From: JAYZQT01 sp964412235
GTDB taxonomy: Bacteria > Pseudomonadota > Alphaproteobacteria > MPNO01 > UBA830
Assembly: GCA_964412235.1 (NCBI GenBank)
Contig: CAYPNT010000010.1
Coordinates: 1-57,764 of the forward strand
Reading direction: 5' to 3'
Length of the DNA: 57,764 bases
Positions 26,724 through 35,270 of the stretch are shown here, piece after piece. The notes beneath the pieces were generated by a model that worked only from the letters and a program-made list of their open reading frames with translations, searched no databases and was not told where the DNA came from. Position numbers and translations under genes: made by a program. How positions within the stretch are numbered: position 1 is the first letter of the stretch; each line of letters begins with the position of its first letter.

Positions 26724-27191
26724 TTACGGTTTTATTTCCTTTACGTTACCACAGAATTCAAAGCATTCCATAAGTAGGCCGTTTAACGAGCCCGGCTTAA
26801 TCCAATTTGCTTTCAATTTTTCCACGTGATAACGGGCCGCGGCGGTGCCGGGTGGAAATTCGTAAGGTTTGTCCAAAACCCATTCGATACCGTAGGCCGG
26901 CCATTCAGACATTGCTTCCAAAAGGTTATCAACACGCACAGCCAAAGAAAAAATTCCCTCGCCGCGGCGGTTTAAAAACTTTTGTACAGTTGAAGACGTG
27001 TCAGTTGGAGCCACTAGTGAAATTGCTCCCTGGCTTCCCATCGGGAAGGTAATATCCGTTATCTGTGCAGGAGGTTCCAGCATTACATTTGGGACGAGCG
27101 CTGTAAGACCAAGCGCTGTAAACTTAGCAGCGGCTTCACTCTGGTCAAATACGGCGTAATTCACAGTAATGTATTCGAGTACCCGAGCCAT
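26724..27191 (-). CDS. VOC-family protein
   Basis: A 155-residue glyoxalase-fold protein with the general look of methylmalonyl-CoA epimerase or 4-hydroxyphenylpyruvate-dioxygenase-type halves: an N-terminal EYITVNYAVFDQSEAAAKF unit, GIFSLAVRVDNLLEAMSEWP (about 78-97) and a C-terminal LNGLLMECFEF whose Glu could be a metal ligand. It is 4 nt downstream of the LLM flavin oxidoreductase gene and 15 nt upstream of the ligase, so it is part of this operon. A role on a CoA or ring-cleaved intermediate is inferred. Confidence 0.8.
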   Translation of the reverse strand: MARVLEYITVNYAVFDQSEAAAKFTALGLTALVPNVMLEPPAQITDITFPMGSQGAISLVAPTDTSSTVQKFLNRRGEGIFSLAVRVDNLLEAMSEWPAYGIEWVLDKPYEFPPGTAAARYHVEKLKANWIKPGSLNGLLMECFEFCGNVKEIKP

Positions 27192-27195
27192 GGTG

Positions 27196-28368
27196 CTATT
27201 TTTCTGTCAAAGCACTCGGATCGTTATAAACGCCTGCTTGCTTCGCTTCTTCCCGCATTTCTCGAATGTCGGTCATGACGTCCTCGGGAGGACGCATAAA
27301 ATTATCTGGAGACTTGAAATGCGGGATTACATAACGACCGAACATCTCAATCGACTTAATAATTTTTTCATGGGGAACACTATCAATGCGGAGAGCAAGT
27401 GTATTAACACCACAATCACGGAGCCGTTCGATAGAGCGTATACAACTTTCCGGACTACCAAAAACCGCGGAACCAGATTCTTCCTGAAAGTAATCAAGGT
27501 TCGTAGCTTTCTGGGATACTTCTTGGACCTTGGCCATATAAGCATAACTTTCTGCAACCTTGGCGAGCCTCGGATAGCCATCTAACGCTATCTGGAGCCA
27601 CTTGATATTGCCCTCGCCCGCTTCTTGCCGCGCGATTTTATCGGTTTCGGCACAATATGCCTGTAACAACGCACCGACACGCCTTCGGTCCACCGAATTA
27701 CCCGCCGCCTCTTCAGCATCGGCCGCCTTGTTGTACTCAAGGATTGATTCGGCGAGTGGGTCGTAGCCCATATAGTTTGACCAACTGAAAACCCCTATTC
27801 CGAGCTCAGCCGCCATAACGTGGGACTCGGCACTTGTCGCAGCCATGTACATAGGCGGATGAGGTTTTTGTATTGGCTTGGGAACCAATGATCTCGGAGG
27901 GATCTGGTAGTGTTCTCCATAAAACATAAAGGGGTCTTCGGTAAATGCTCTCTTTAATACGTTTATGCCTTCATGCACCTCTGACCGGCTTTGTTCAAGA
28001 TCAACGCCAAACGCTCTTAATGCTAGGGTGGTGTTACCCCTTCCGATCCCCAGCTCAATCCGCCCGTCGGACAACACATCTTGCACGCTGGTACGGGAAG
28101 CAATTCGGAGCGCGTGATTAACGTTTTTAGGTAGAAGAGTTATCGCATGAGCAAAACGCAACGTTTTGGTTAAGGAGAACAAGTAAGCAAATAGGACTTC
28201 GGGACATGAAGTAGAAATGCCTCCAATGGCGAACTGCTGTTCGGACACACCAAACGAATCGAAGCCCCATTTTTCGGCATGTATAACTTGCTCTACAAGT
28301 TCTTTGTATCGTATTTGATACGATTCACCGTCGAGCGTCTCACCTTCTGAAAAATACATAAATCGCAT
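27196..28368 (-). CDS. LLM-class (luciferase-like) flavin-dependent oxidoreductase
   Basis: A TIM-barrel F420/FMN-dependent monooxygenase of the bacterial luciferase superfamily, 390 residues from the ATG at 28368, which has TAGGGA upstream (a TTG at 28389 is in frame). Visible motifs are EKWGFDSFGVSEQQF (about 27-41), ALRIASRTSVQDVLSDGRIELGIGRG (split by the family SxGR.xLGxGxG signature) and PHPPMYMAATSAES. Such enzymes oxidise aldehydes, sulfonates, nitrilotriacetate or cyclic ketones with reduced FMN. A flavin reductase is not evident nearby, though the nitroreductase-family gene could supply FMNH2. Confidence 0.88.
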   Translation of the reverse strand: MRFMYFSEGETLDGESYQIRYKELVEQVIHAEKWGFDSFGVSEQQFAIGGISTSCPEVLFAYLFSLTKTLRFAHAITLLPKNVNHALRIASRTSVQDVLSDGRIELGIGRGNTTLALRAFGVDLEQSRSEVHEGINVLKRAFTEDPFMFYGEHYQIPPRSLVPKPIQKPHPPMYMAATSAESHVMAAELGIGVFSWSNYMGYDPLAESILEYNKAADAEEAAGNSVDRRRVGALLQAYCAETDKIARQEAGEGNIKWLQIALDGYPRLAKVAESYAYMAKVQEVSQKATNLDYFQEESGSAVFGSPESCIRSIERLRDCGVNTLALRIDSVPHEKIIKSIEMFGRYVIPHFKSPDNFMRPPEDVMTDIREMREEAKQAGVYNDPSALTEK

Positions 28369-28494
28369 AGCATCGTTCCCTAACTGCAACGACGCCCAAA
28401 GTCAAAACCTACATCGACGACTTCATCTTTAATTGTCACACAAAATTCAAGCTTAAGAAATTTGGTGACGAACCGAACAACAACCCAGGCAATC

Positions 28495-29520
28495 CTATTG
28501 TGGTTGACAATACCGGATCAAACCATCTTCGTGACACACACGTACAAGGTTCCCAGCGTTAACGAGATAGTTCAGATGCGCTAACGTTTCTCCGATCGCA
28601 AAACTAAATTCATAGACGCCGATTTCTCGAGAGAATAGAGCGGGAATTACATCTGTCGCTGTCTGTGGCTGGGCACATTTCTCGACAGCGGCATCGAGGC
28701 GGGTTTGGTGGTGAGCAATCAGGTCGTCCATCCGCTCATGCAAGCCGCGAAAGGGATAGTCATGGGACGGCAACACCAGAACATCTTCAGGAAGATGTCT
28801 AAATTTATCAAAACTCTTTAAATAATTACCTAACGGGTTTCCGTCTGGCTCGGTGTACCACACGCTAATATTTGAACTTATTCGAGGTAATACCTGATCG
28901 CCAGAAATTAATAAATTTAGATCTGGACACCACAATGCTGCATGCTCATGCGTATGACCTCCCCCCGTTATCACCTGCCACGGACGGCCATCTATCTCAA
29001 TTTCCTCCTTATCCTGAATTCTTCGAACTGTCTCTGGCAACCGATACCATGGTTCTTTGAACGACCTTATTACATCCCTAAAACCAGTCGTCATTTCGGG
29101 CGGCGCTCCATTATCGCTGTGGAATTGAGCCCATCGATCAAAGTTGTGTGTTAGAGTTTCCGATACAGCCACATGAGCCTGCAACCATTCGGTGTATGTC
29201 ATCCAAAGGCGAGCATTAAAACGTTCAAAAAACCAACCTGCGAGGCCAAGGTGGTCTGGATGAAAGTGCGAACATATTGTTCGTTTGATGGTACCACCAT
29301 CCGTAATACTCGAAAGTGATGTCTCCCAGATGACCTTTGACCTATTAACGTTATATCCGGTATCTATAACGGTCCACGCGTCGCCATCACGTAATAACCA
29401 TAAGTTGATGTGGTTCAGCGCAAAGGGTAGAGGCATTCGGACCCAGTGGATCCCCGGTGCTACTTCCTTCGTCTCGCCATGTTCTAATTTAGGGAACGGG
29501 TAGTCGGGAGTAAACGTCAT
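28495..29520 (-). CDS. Metallo-beta-lactamase-fold hydrolase
   Basis: A 341-residue MBL-fold enzyme with a binuclear metal centre: HFHPDHLG (about 84-91), a His in GGGHTHEHAALW, the Asp of SGDQVLPRIS, and SHDYPFRGL for the last His. The C-terminal helical extension (250-341) resembles LACTB2-like and other MBL hydrolases that act on CoA or glutathione thioesters or lactones. It follows the LLM gene upstream region (126 nt) on the minus strand. Its substrate is unknown; a thioester or lactone in the cluster pathway is plausible. Confidence 0.87.
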   Translation of the reverse strand: MTFTPDYPFPKLEHGETKEVAPGIHWVRMPLPFALNHINLWLLRDGDAWTVIDTGYNVNRSKVIWETSLSSITDGGTIKRTICSHFHPDHLGLAGWFFERFNARLWMTYTEWLQAHVAVSETLTHNFDRWAQFHSDNGAPPEMTTGFRDVIRSFKEPWYRLPETVRRIQDKEEIEIDGRPWQVITGGGHTHEHAALWCPDLNLLISGDQVLPRISSNISVWYTEPDGNPLGNYLKSFDKFRHLPEDVLVLPSHDYPFRGLHERMDDLIAHHQTRLDAAVEKCAQPQTATDVIPALFSREIGVYEFSFAIGETLAHLNYLVNAGNLVRVCHEDGLIRYCQPQ

Positions 29521-29546
29521 TGTTTAGTTTATAGGGCGCCGATATG

Positions 29547-30368
29547 TCACCGGCAATACAACCCAAGAAATTTGCTAATACGGGTTACGACTTTTTCGGG
29601 GTCCTCGAGCTGTGGAAAATGACCTAAGCCCTTAAACACCTCTATTTGAGCAGTTGGCACCGCGCCTTTGATACCGTCCAACTGACCGGGGAGACCGTAG
29701 GCGTCATCAGACCCCTGGATGGCTAGAAGGGGAACGTGTATTCCCCTTATTTCTTCACAAATGTCCCATGAGTCGTACAGTGTTTTCTGCCATACTTCGC
29801 TCCAACACCGCAGGAGGTGGGCAGCTCTATCACCGTGGAACCGAACCATCCAATCCGGAATAGTGCCTTCTCGGTACATTTGGTGATGGCGCAACACCTG
29901 TCCATAGGTAAGTTCATCCCGACACACGTGAGCAGCTATTGTGACTATCGCACGAACCCTGCCCCGGTACCTTGCCCCATGCAAAAGCGCTACGGTACCC
30001 CCGTCAGAATGACCAATTAAACAACAATCCTCGATTCCCGCTGTTTCGAGAACATCTTCCAGAAAGTTCGCTGCTTCTCCCATAAAATCGTCGGGAAATT
30101 CTTCTTCAACATCGGACCGTCCATATCCGAGTCGATCAAAGGTAAAAGCTGATAATCCCATTTTTTGAGAGACCTGTTGCGGAAACTTGCGCATTGTACC
30201 AACACTCCCAAGCCCGTCATGAAGAAAAACCAACGACGGCCCCAATCGCTGTTCTTGGTGCAGCCAAATCCCGAAGACAGGCCGCCCACGAACCTCTAAC
30301 CAACTGGCTCCTGACACATTCTCAGGTGGGTCACTAATACCAAAATTGGAGGGTTTCGGATCAAGCAT
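29547..30368 (-). CDS. Alpha/beta hydrolase
   Basis: A 273-residue alpha/beta hydrolase. HDGLGS gives the oxyanion region, the nucleophile Ser is in LIGHSDGGTVALL (about 116-128), the acid is probably the Asp in IQGSDDAYGLP and the His is in GLGHFPQLEDPEKV. This pattern fits meta-cleavage product hydrolases, lactonases and related enzymes. It is 26 nt upstream of the MBL gene on the same strand and thus cotranscribed with it. It may cleave a C-C bond or ester of a ring-opened product. Confidence 0.87.
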   Translation of the reverse strand: MLDPKPSNFGISDPPENVSGASWLEVRGRPVFGIWLHQEQRLGPSLVFLHDGLGSVGTMRKFPQQVSQKMGLSAFTFDRLGYGRSDVEEEFPDDFMGEAANFLEDVLETAGIEDCCLIGHSDGGTVALLHGARYRGRVRAIVTIAAHVCRDELTYGQVLRHHQMYREGTIPDWMVRFHGDRAAHLLRCWSEVWQKTLYDSWDICEEIRGIHVPLLAIQGSDDAYGLPGQLDGIKGAVPTAQIEVFKGLGHFPQLEDPEKVVTRISKFLGLYCR

Positions 30369-30413
30369 GATGGATCAAGCTACTAAACGCACTAGTACTA
30401 ACATATCAAAGAG

Positions 30414-31022
30414 TTAACTATCCTTCTCAGAAGATAGCGAATCTAGTTGGCGCTGGATTTCTTGGACCTTTACTTGAAGACCTGCGATGTCCGGGTCGAG
30501 TGCTGACGCAGCTGACTCTTGAGAAACGTCGATTTCAGAAGGTGCCGAATTTAATGACGCTATCATACTCATTGCTTTGTCGAAAACGGCCATATTCTTC
30601 TGCCCGACCTCTTCCGCCGAGGAGAAGGGGGACAGGCCGCCAAACGTTTTCTCAATATATTTTCGCATTTGTCCTTGATTACTAACAAATGCTTGCATCG
30701 TCCTTTCCAAATACTGGGGCACAAATCCTTTCAGGCTATCACCATAGAGAGCGATAAGTTGTCGTAGAAATGTAATAGGTAAAAGATTATTGCCCTTTGA
30801 TTCTTGTTCAACAATGATCTGGATCAATACAGAACGTGTAATATCTTCGCCCATCTTGGCATCTATTACTATAAAATCTGTACCATCATGAACCATATAC
30901 GCCAAATCTTCGAGTGTGACATAGGTGCTTTTCGCTGTGTTATATAGGCGACGGTTCGCATATTTTTTAATTGTTACAATATCGGCCGCATCCTTTTCTG
31001 CAAATTCACTATTGTCTTGCAT
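30414..31022 (-). CDS. phaR: Polyhydroxyalkanoate synthesis repressor PhaR
   Basis: A 202-residue DNA-binding regulator that senses PHA granules and represses phasin and PHA genes. The N-terminal PHB/PHA accumulation regulator domain (about 15-75) is clear: IKKYANRRLYNTAKSTYVTL and VIDAKMGEDITRSVLIQII, followed by LPITFLRQLIALYGDSLKGF. The C-terminus (175-202) is a predicted coiled coil. Ribosome site GAGGTGA. A TGCnnnGCA site and a long hairpin lie 50-80 nt upstream, suggesting autoregulation. It diverges from phaA. Confidence 0.94.
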   Translation of the reverse strand: MQDNSEFAEKDAADIVTIKKYANRRLYNTAKSTYVTLEDLAYMVHDGTDFIVIDAKMGEDITRSVLIQIIVEQESKGNNLLPITFLRQLIALYGDSLKGFVPQYLERTMQAFVSNQGQMRKYIEKTFGGLSPFSSAEEVGQKNMAVFDKAMSMIASLNSAPSEIDVSQESAASALDPDIAGLQVKVQEIQRQLDSLSSEKDS

Positions 31023-31073
31023 GCGTCACCTCTCAGAAATATGCATTCCACATCAGAGTCTTACATTTTTGTT

Positions 31074-31101
31074 GCGCCGCATCAATCGTTTGATGCGGTG
31101 C
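31074..31101. promoter_or_regulatory. Hairpin in the phaR leader
   Basis: A 12-bp stem (31074-31085 with 31090-31101, one G-T pair) with loop TCGT lies 52-79 nt upstream of the phaR start. No U-tract follows on either strand, so it is not a standard terminator. It overlaps a TGCGCCGCA element (31073-31081), the spacing known for PhaR operators. Confidence 0.5.
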
Positions 31102-31610
31102 CAAATAACAAGGCCTTTTGATAAAACATATAGTTGGGGCTGGGTTCAAGCAGACCGCACATTTGGTTTATTGTTGAATGAAAGAGACATTCACTACTGT
31201 ATAGCAACGCTTGAACATGAAAAAATATAACCTGCCACACAAAATGCAACTCATAATGAACCCTCCTGTGTTACAAAGGCTTTTTTACAGAAATTCAAAA
31301 TTTAATTGTAGCTAGCGTTACTCCTAATGGTGAAAGTATGTCTCCCCCTGGCCACCTTCCAACGCATGTTTCCGTCGATCAACTCGTTTATTTGGTGAAA
31401 AATTTATAGAAGGTCAGGCGAACCGAATAAAGAATCTAAGGGTCTACGAATTTATGCCCTAGAAGAATTTCTGGAGGTAGCAGTGTCACCTGGAAACGAA
31501 AATTGTTGAATACTGTGGCTAATTGATTATCAAAGTTTTAGGTTGTACTAGCTATTGTAAAATTTTAAGAGAAGGACCATTCCCGTAAACCATTAATTGG
31601 ATAACACGCT

Positions 31611-31625
31611 TTGTGCAACGCACAA
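31611..31625. promoter_or_regulatory. Candidate PhaR operator upstream of phaA
   Basis: TTGTGC-AAC-GCACAA is a perfect 6-bp inverted repeat with a 3-nt spacer, 94 nt upstream of the phaA start. Its core TGCnnnGCA matches the CTGC-N3/4-GCAG element reported for alphaproteobacterial PhaR. The phaR gene is adjacent. Confidence 0.55.
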
Positions 31626-31718
31626 GGTAATGATTGAACAACTATCATTACCAGACATATTTCACCAAGACCTTGTCAAACTATAAACTTTAAACGGTAT
31701 ATAAATGAAGGAGCACCC

Positions 31719-32894
31719 ATGACAAATGTTGTAATAGCCAGCGCCGCGAGAACCCCCGTTGGGTCTTTCAACGGCGCATTGAGCTCGCTCACCGCATCTG
31801 ACCTGGGCAAAGCCGCAATTCAGGGTGCGTTGGAACGCGCAGGTGTTCCACCGAACGATGTGTCGGAAGTTATCATGGGACAAATATTGACAGCAGCACA
31901 AGGTCAAAACCCTGCTAGGCAAGCATCAATTGGCGCAGGATTACCAGTGGAAGTGCCAGCTTATGGAGTAAATCAGCTCTGCGGATCAGGTCTAAAATCC
32001 GTCGCACTAGGATTACAAGCAATACAAAACGGAGATTCGGAGATTGTCGTTGCAGGAGGTCAAGAATCCATGAGTGCAGCACCACATGCGGGCAACCTAC
32101 GAAATGGCACTAAAATGGGAAATACAGAGTTTATTGACACGATGATCAAAGATGGACTTTGGGATGCTTTCAACGGCTATCATATGGGAAATACAGCCGA
32201 AAACGTTGCTGAAAAATGGCAAATCACACGAGATCAACAGGACGAATTCGCGGTACATTCTCAGCGTAAAGCAGAGGACGCGCAAAAGGCCGGAAAATTT
32301 AAAGATGAAATTGTGCCAGTGATAATTGAAACGCGAAAAGGTAACGTCACAGTGGCCGAAGACGAATATCCAAAACACGGTACAAAAATCGAGAATTTAA
32401 CTAAACTTCGGCCAGCTTTCGAAAAAGACGGAACAGTAACAGCTGGCAACGCCTCGGGCATAAATGATGGCGCTGCAGCCCTTGTTCTTATGTCAGAAGA
32501 AGAAGCAAATAAACGTGACATCAAACCGCTGGCCCGCATTGTGTCTTGGGCACAAGTAGGCGTAGACCCTGCAATTATGGGTTCCGGGCCAATACCCGCC
32601 AGCCGATCTGCGCTTAAGAAAGCAGGTTGGGAACCCGATGATGTAGACCTGGTTGAAGCCAATGAAGCATTTGCCGCTCAAGCGTGTGCGGTAAACAAGG
32701 ATATTGGTTGGGAACCCAATAAAGTGAACGTGAACGGTGGCGCAATAGCAATTGGGCACCCAATTGGTGCGTCAGGAGCTAGGATCCTTACCACATTGCT
32801 ATATGAAATGCAGAAACAGGATGCAAAAAAGGGTCTCGCCACATTATGTATTGGTGGGGGTATGGGTATAGCTATGTGTGTTGCACGGGATTAG
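31719..32894 (+). CDS. phaA: Acetyl-CoA acetyltransferase (beta-ketothiolase)
   Basis: Condenses two acetyl-CoA to acetoacetyl-CoA, the first step of polyhydroxybutyrate synthesis, or runs in reverse. The 391-residue thiolase has both catalytic Cys (Cys88 in NQLCGSG, Cys377 in LCIGGGMG) and His347 in GHPIGASGAR. An AAGGAG ribosome site precedes the ATG. The symbol rests on the divergent phaR neighbour; phaB, the reductase that often follows, is absent here, so a general atoB-type role is also possible. Confidence 0.93.
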   Translation: MTNVVIASAARTPVGSFNGALSSLTASDLGKAAIQGALERAGVPPNDVSEVIMGQILTAAQGQNPARQASIGAGLPVEVPAYGVNQLCGSGLKSVALGLQAIQNGDSEIVVAGGQESMSAAPHAGNLRNGTKMGNTEFIDTMIKDGLWDAFNGYHMGNTAENVAEKWQITRDQQDEFAVHSQRKAEDAQKAGKFKDEIVPVIIETRKGNVTVAEDEYPKHGTKIENLTKLRPAFEKDGTVTAGNASGINDGAAALVLMSEEEANKRDIKPLARIVSWAQVGVDPAIMGSGPIPASRSALKKAGWEPDDVDLVEANEAFAAQACAVNKDIGWEPNKVNVNGGAIAIGHPIGASGARILTTLLYEMQKQDAKKGLATLCIGGGMGIAMCVARD

Positions 32895-33006
32895 TATTAA
32901 AGGCTGTATCCCCATTTATATTTAATTCGTACAGACACATAACGACAGAGCAGCATGGTCGGCTGATTGAATTTTCTGCTTAGCCAAAATGCTGTGTATC
33001 AATGGT

Positions 33007-33609
33007 TTAAGAACCTGTAAGAACAGTTTCTCTCATGGAAGGGCGCTTAGAGAAATCGTCAAACCAATCCGCGAGATTAGCATTTTCAGTTCGCCAATCT
33101 TCGTCAAATAGTTGTTCAGCAAACGCTACTGCGACCGCGACCGCGATGGTACTTACGTTTATTTGCTCCGAAAATAATAATAATTCCTCGTTAAGAGCGC
33201 CGATCCCTCGCAGGACGGTTCCCTTGTGATGGGATAGAACGCCACGAGATTGACGTTCAGATTTCTTTAGAGTTTCCAAGTAATATATAACCATGCTGGA
33301 CATCATCCCGTCAGCCAACGCATGACGGGTTAGCACCGCCCACCGTGAACTCCCTGACTTGGGTAACATCTCAGGACCGTCACACACGATATCAAGGTAT
33401 TCCATGATCACAGGTGAATCATATATTGATTGCCCGTCCTCTAGAATTAAACAGGGTATCTGCCCAAGAGGATTTGGCGACGCCTCGCGATCTTCTCGAC
33501 TAAAGGGATCGGACAGTTGTTTTTCGAAAAGATCCTCTATTCCCTTCTCTTTAATCATTACCAAAACTTTCCGGACAAACGGAGAAGTGGGTGACCAGAG
33601 GAGTTTCAT
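33007..33609 (-). CDS. Glutathione S-transferase family protein
   Basis: A 200-residue protein with an N-terminal thioredoxin-like domain (LLWSPTSPFVRKVLVMIKEK, about 3-22, Ser at the catalytic position) including the cis-Pro/GSH site QIPCLILEDGQSIYDSPVIMEYL (49-71), and a helical C-domain. It resembles the bacterial beta/theta-type GSTs close to yfcF/GstA. It lies 8 nt downstream of gloB on the same strand, consistent with joint glutathione-linked detoxification. Confidence 0.88.
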   Translation of the reverse strand: MKLLWSPTSPFVRKVLVMIKEKGIEDLFEKQLSDPFSREDREASPNPLGQIPCLILEDGQSIYDSPVIMEYLDIVCDGPEMLPKSGSSRWAVLTRHALADGMMSSMVIYYLETLKKSERQSRGVLSHHKGTVLRGIGALNEELLLFSEQINVSTIAVAVAVAFAEQLFDEDWRTENANLADWFDDFSKRPSMRETVLTGS

Positions 33610-33617
33610 GTTTTTAC

Positions 33618-34388
33618 CTAAAAATTATCTTTTCTGGCACGGACTTCCGCGAAGATATCGACAGGGGAACTTGTCTCCATGCCCAAAACTGTGGCAAATT
33701 CAGGTTGGTCGGCCCGCAGAAACGGATTGGTCTTACGCTCAACACCCATCAGGGAGGGAACTGTCGAAACTCCAGCATTTCTTCGGCTCTCGATTTGTCG
33801 TGCATAAGCTTGAAGATCCGTGTTCTCAGGATCCACATGGAGGGCAAATTTTGCATTAGCCATAGTATATTCATGGGCACAATAAACCCATGTCTCGTCA
33901 GGCACCTCATTGAATTTAGAAATTGAATGATACATTTGCTCAAAGGTTCCTTCAAATACTCTACCACACCCTAGCGCGAACAAAGTGTCGCCGCAGAACA
34001 ACGCACGACTTTCCGAAAACCAATATGCGATATGACCGGTTGTATGACCTGGAACGTCCCAGACCTTTGCCGAAGCTTCAAAAAGTTTGTACGTGTCGCC
34101 ATCCGCCACCTCAACATCGATCATTGGTATTCGATCACGATCTGCTTTAGGGCCGACAACCGTACACCCTGTCGCAGCTTTAATTTCAGGAACGCCACCA
34201 ATGTGATCATCATGATGATGTGTCGCCAATACGTGGGTTAAGTTCCATCCAAACATTTCCAAGGTGTCGAGCACCGGGGTCGCATCCGAAGGATCCACCA
34301 CCGCAGCGTTTCCCGAGGAGCTTTCGCGTAAAAGATAAACATAGTTATCTGACCGCGTAGGAATTTGATGTATTTCAAGTGTAGACAT
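33618..34388 (-). CDS. gloB: Hydroxyacylglutathione hydrolase (glyoxalase II)
   Basis: Hydrolyses S-lactoylglutathione to lactate and glutathione, ending methylglyoxal detoxification. Starting at ATG 34388 (MSTLEIHQIPTRSDNYVYLL) gives 256 residues, the usual size; the frame extends 13 residues further upstream. Metal ligands are in THHHDDHIGG, GHTTGHIAYW and GDTLFALGCGRVFEG, with the C-terminal substrate-binding His and a region rich in Arg/Lys (KTNPFLRAD) typical for GloB. It is divergent from the methyltransferase at 34509, a common alphaproteobacterial arrangement. Confidence 0.95.
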   Translation of the reverse strand: MSTLEIHQIPTRSDNYVYLLRESSSGNAAVVDPSDATPVLDTLEMFGWNLTHVLATHHHDDHIGGVPEIKAATGCTVVGPKADRDRIPMIDVEVADGDTYKLFEASAKVWDVPGHTTGHIAYWFSESRALFCGDTLFALGCGRVFEGTFEQMYHSISKFNEVPDETWVYCAHEYTMANAKFALHVDPENTDLQAYARQIESRRNAGVSTVPSLMGVERKTNPFLRADQPEFATVLGMETSSPVDIFAEVRARKDNF

Positions 34389-34508
34389 TCTTGGGCACCT
34401 TCCAACAGATAGCTTTACTGGTGGCAAAACCTATCAAAACCACTGAATACCGCCAAGGCTCACGTTGGATTTTCTTTCTCTTCCAGCAATTGAAGCCCAT
34501 AATAGGGT

Positions 34509-35243
34509 ATGTACAACGATGTTATCGACTTACGTGATTTCTATGACACCCCAATAGGGCATACCGCTCAGCGTATAACCCGCCGCCATATTCGTAATCT
34601 TTGGCCAAGCGCTAAGGGTTTGACCCTCGCAGGACTAGGATACGCTACCCCCTACCTGCGGCCTTTTCTGGATGAAGCGGAAAGCGTTTTTGCGTTGATG
34701 CCGGCGCAGCAAGGCGTCATTCGTTGGCCCCCGGGCAACCACCACCAAATGCCAAATGTCGTTTCCCTCGTACTTGAAGACAGCCTGCCTCTACCCGACC
34801 TATCCATCGACCGGGTGATGTTAGTACATTCCCTAGAATGCTCTGAACAATCACATAAATTGTTACGTGAGGTATGGAGAGTGTTGACCGAAGGCGGAAG
34901 ACTTTTAATTATTGTTCCCAACCGACGTGGCATATGGGCACGTATTGATCACACGCCCTTTGGGCATGGGCGTCCGTACACGATTGGCCAAATATCGAAA
35001 TTATTGCGAGATACTATGTTTCAACCGATGGGCTCCATTGCCGGTCTTTTTGTCCCCCCAACCCGTTCAAGAGTGGCTTTAGCCTCTGCCCAAGCGATCG
35101 AAAAAATTGGGGGTCAATGGTTTAAAACAGTAGGTGGGCTTCTTTTTGTCGAAGCGCAAAAAGAAATTTATGCAGGATCTTCTGCCTCGACGACAACCGT
35201 CAGACAAAAATCATACGTGCATCTCGCCGATGGTACCAAATGA
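34509..35243 (+). CDS. Class I SAM-dependent methyltransferase (type 11)
   Basis: A 244-residue protein with a methyltransferase type 11 fold. The SAM-binding motif I is weak (LTLAGLGYATPYL, about 39-51), motif II-like segments are DLSIDRVMLVHSLECSEQSHKLLREVWRVL (in two pieces around 97-126) and RLLIIVPNRRGIWARID. The Gly-rich loop deviates from the classical GxGxG. It stands opposite gloB, a pairing seen in many alphaproteobacteria; its substrate is not known. Confidence 0.82.
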   Translation: MYNDVIDLRDFYDTPIGHTAQRITRRHIRNLWPSAKGLTLAGLGYATPYLRPFLDEAESVFALMPAQQGVIRWPPGNHHQMPNVVSLVLEDSLPLPDLSIDRVMLVHSLECSEQSHKLLREVWRVLTEGGRLLIIVPNRRGIWARIDHTPFGHGRPYTIGQISKLLRDTMFQPMGSIAGLFVPPTRSRVALASAQAIEKIGGQWFKTVGGLLFVEAQKEIYAGSSASTTTVRQKSYVHLADGTK

Positions 35244-35270
35244 TTAGCTGTAACTATCACTTAATAAACC

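Larger units (their letters stand above)
31023..31718. promoter_or_regulatory. phaR-phaA intergenic region
   Basis: A 696-nt non-coding stretch between two divergent genes. I found no credible reading frame. It contains two TGCnnnGCA elements (31073-31081 and 31614-31622), the second inside a 15-nt palindrome, and a hairpin at 31074-31101. The middle (about 31110-31600) is AT-rich and shows nothing I can name. Its length is unusual for this compact window. Confidence 0.5.

Noticed and set aside
30925..31230. 101-residue plus-strand frame over the phaR start
   Set aside because: It runs antisense through the phaR N-terminus and hairpin, with no recognisable domain.
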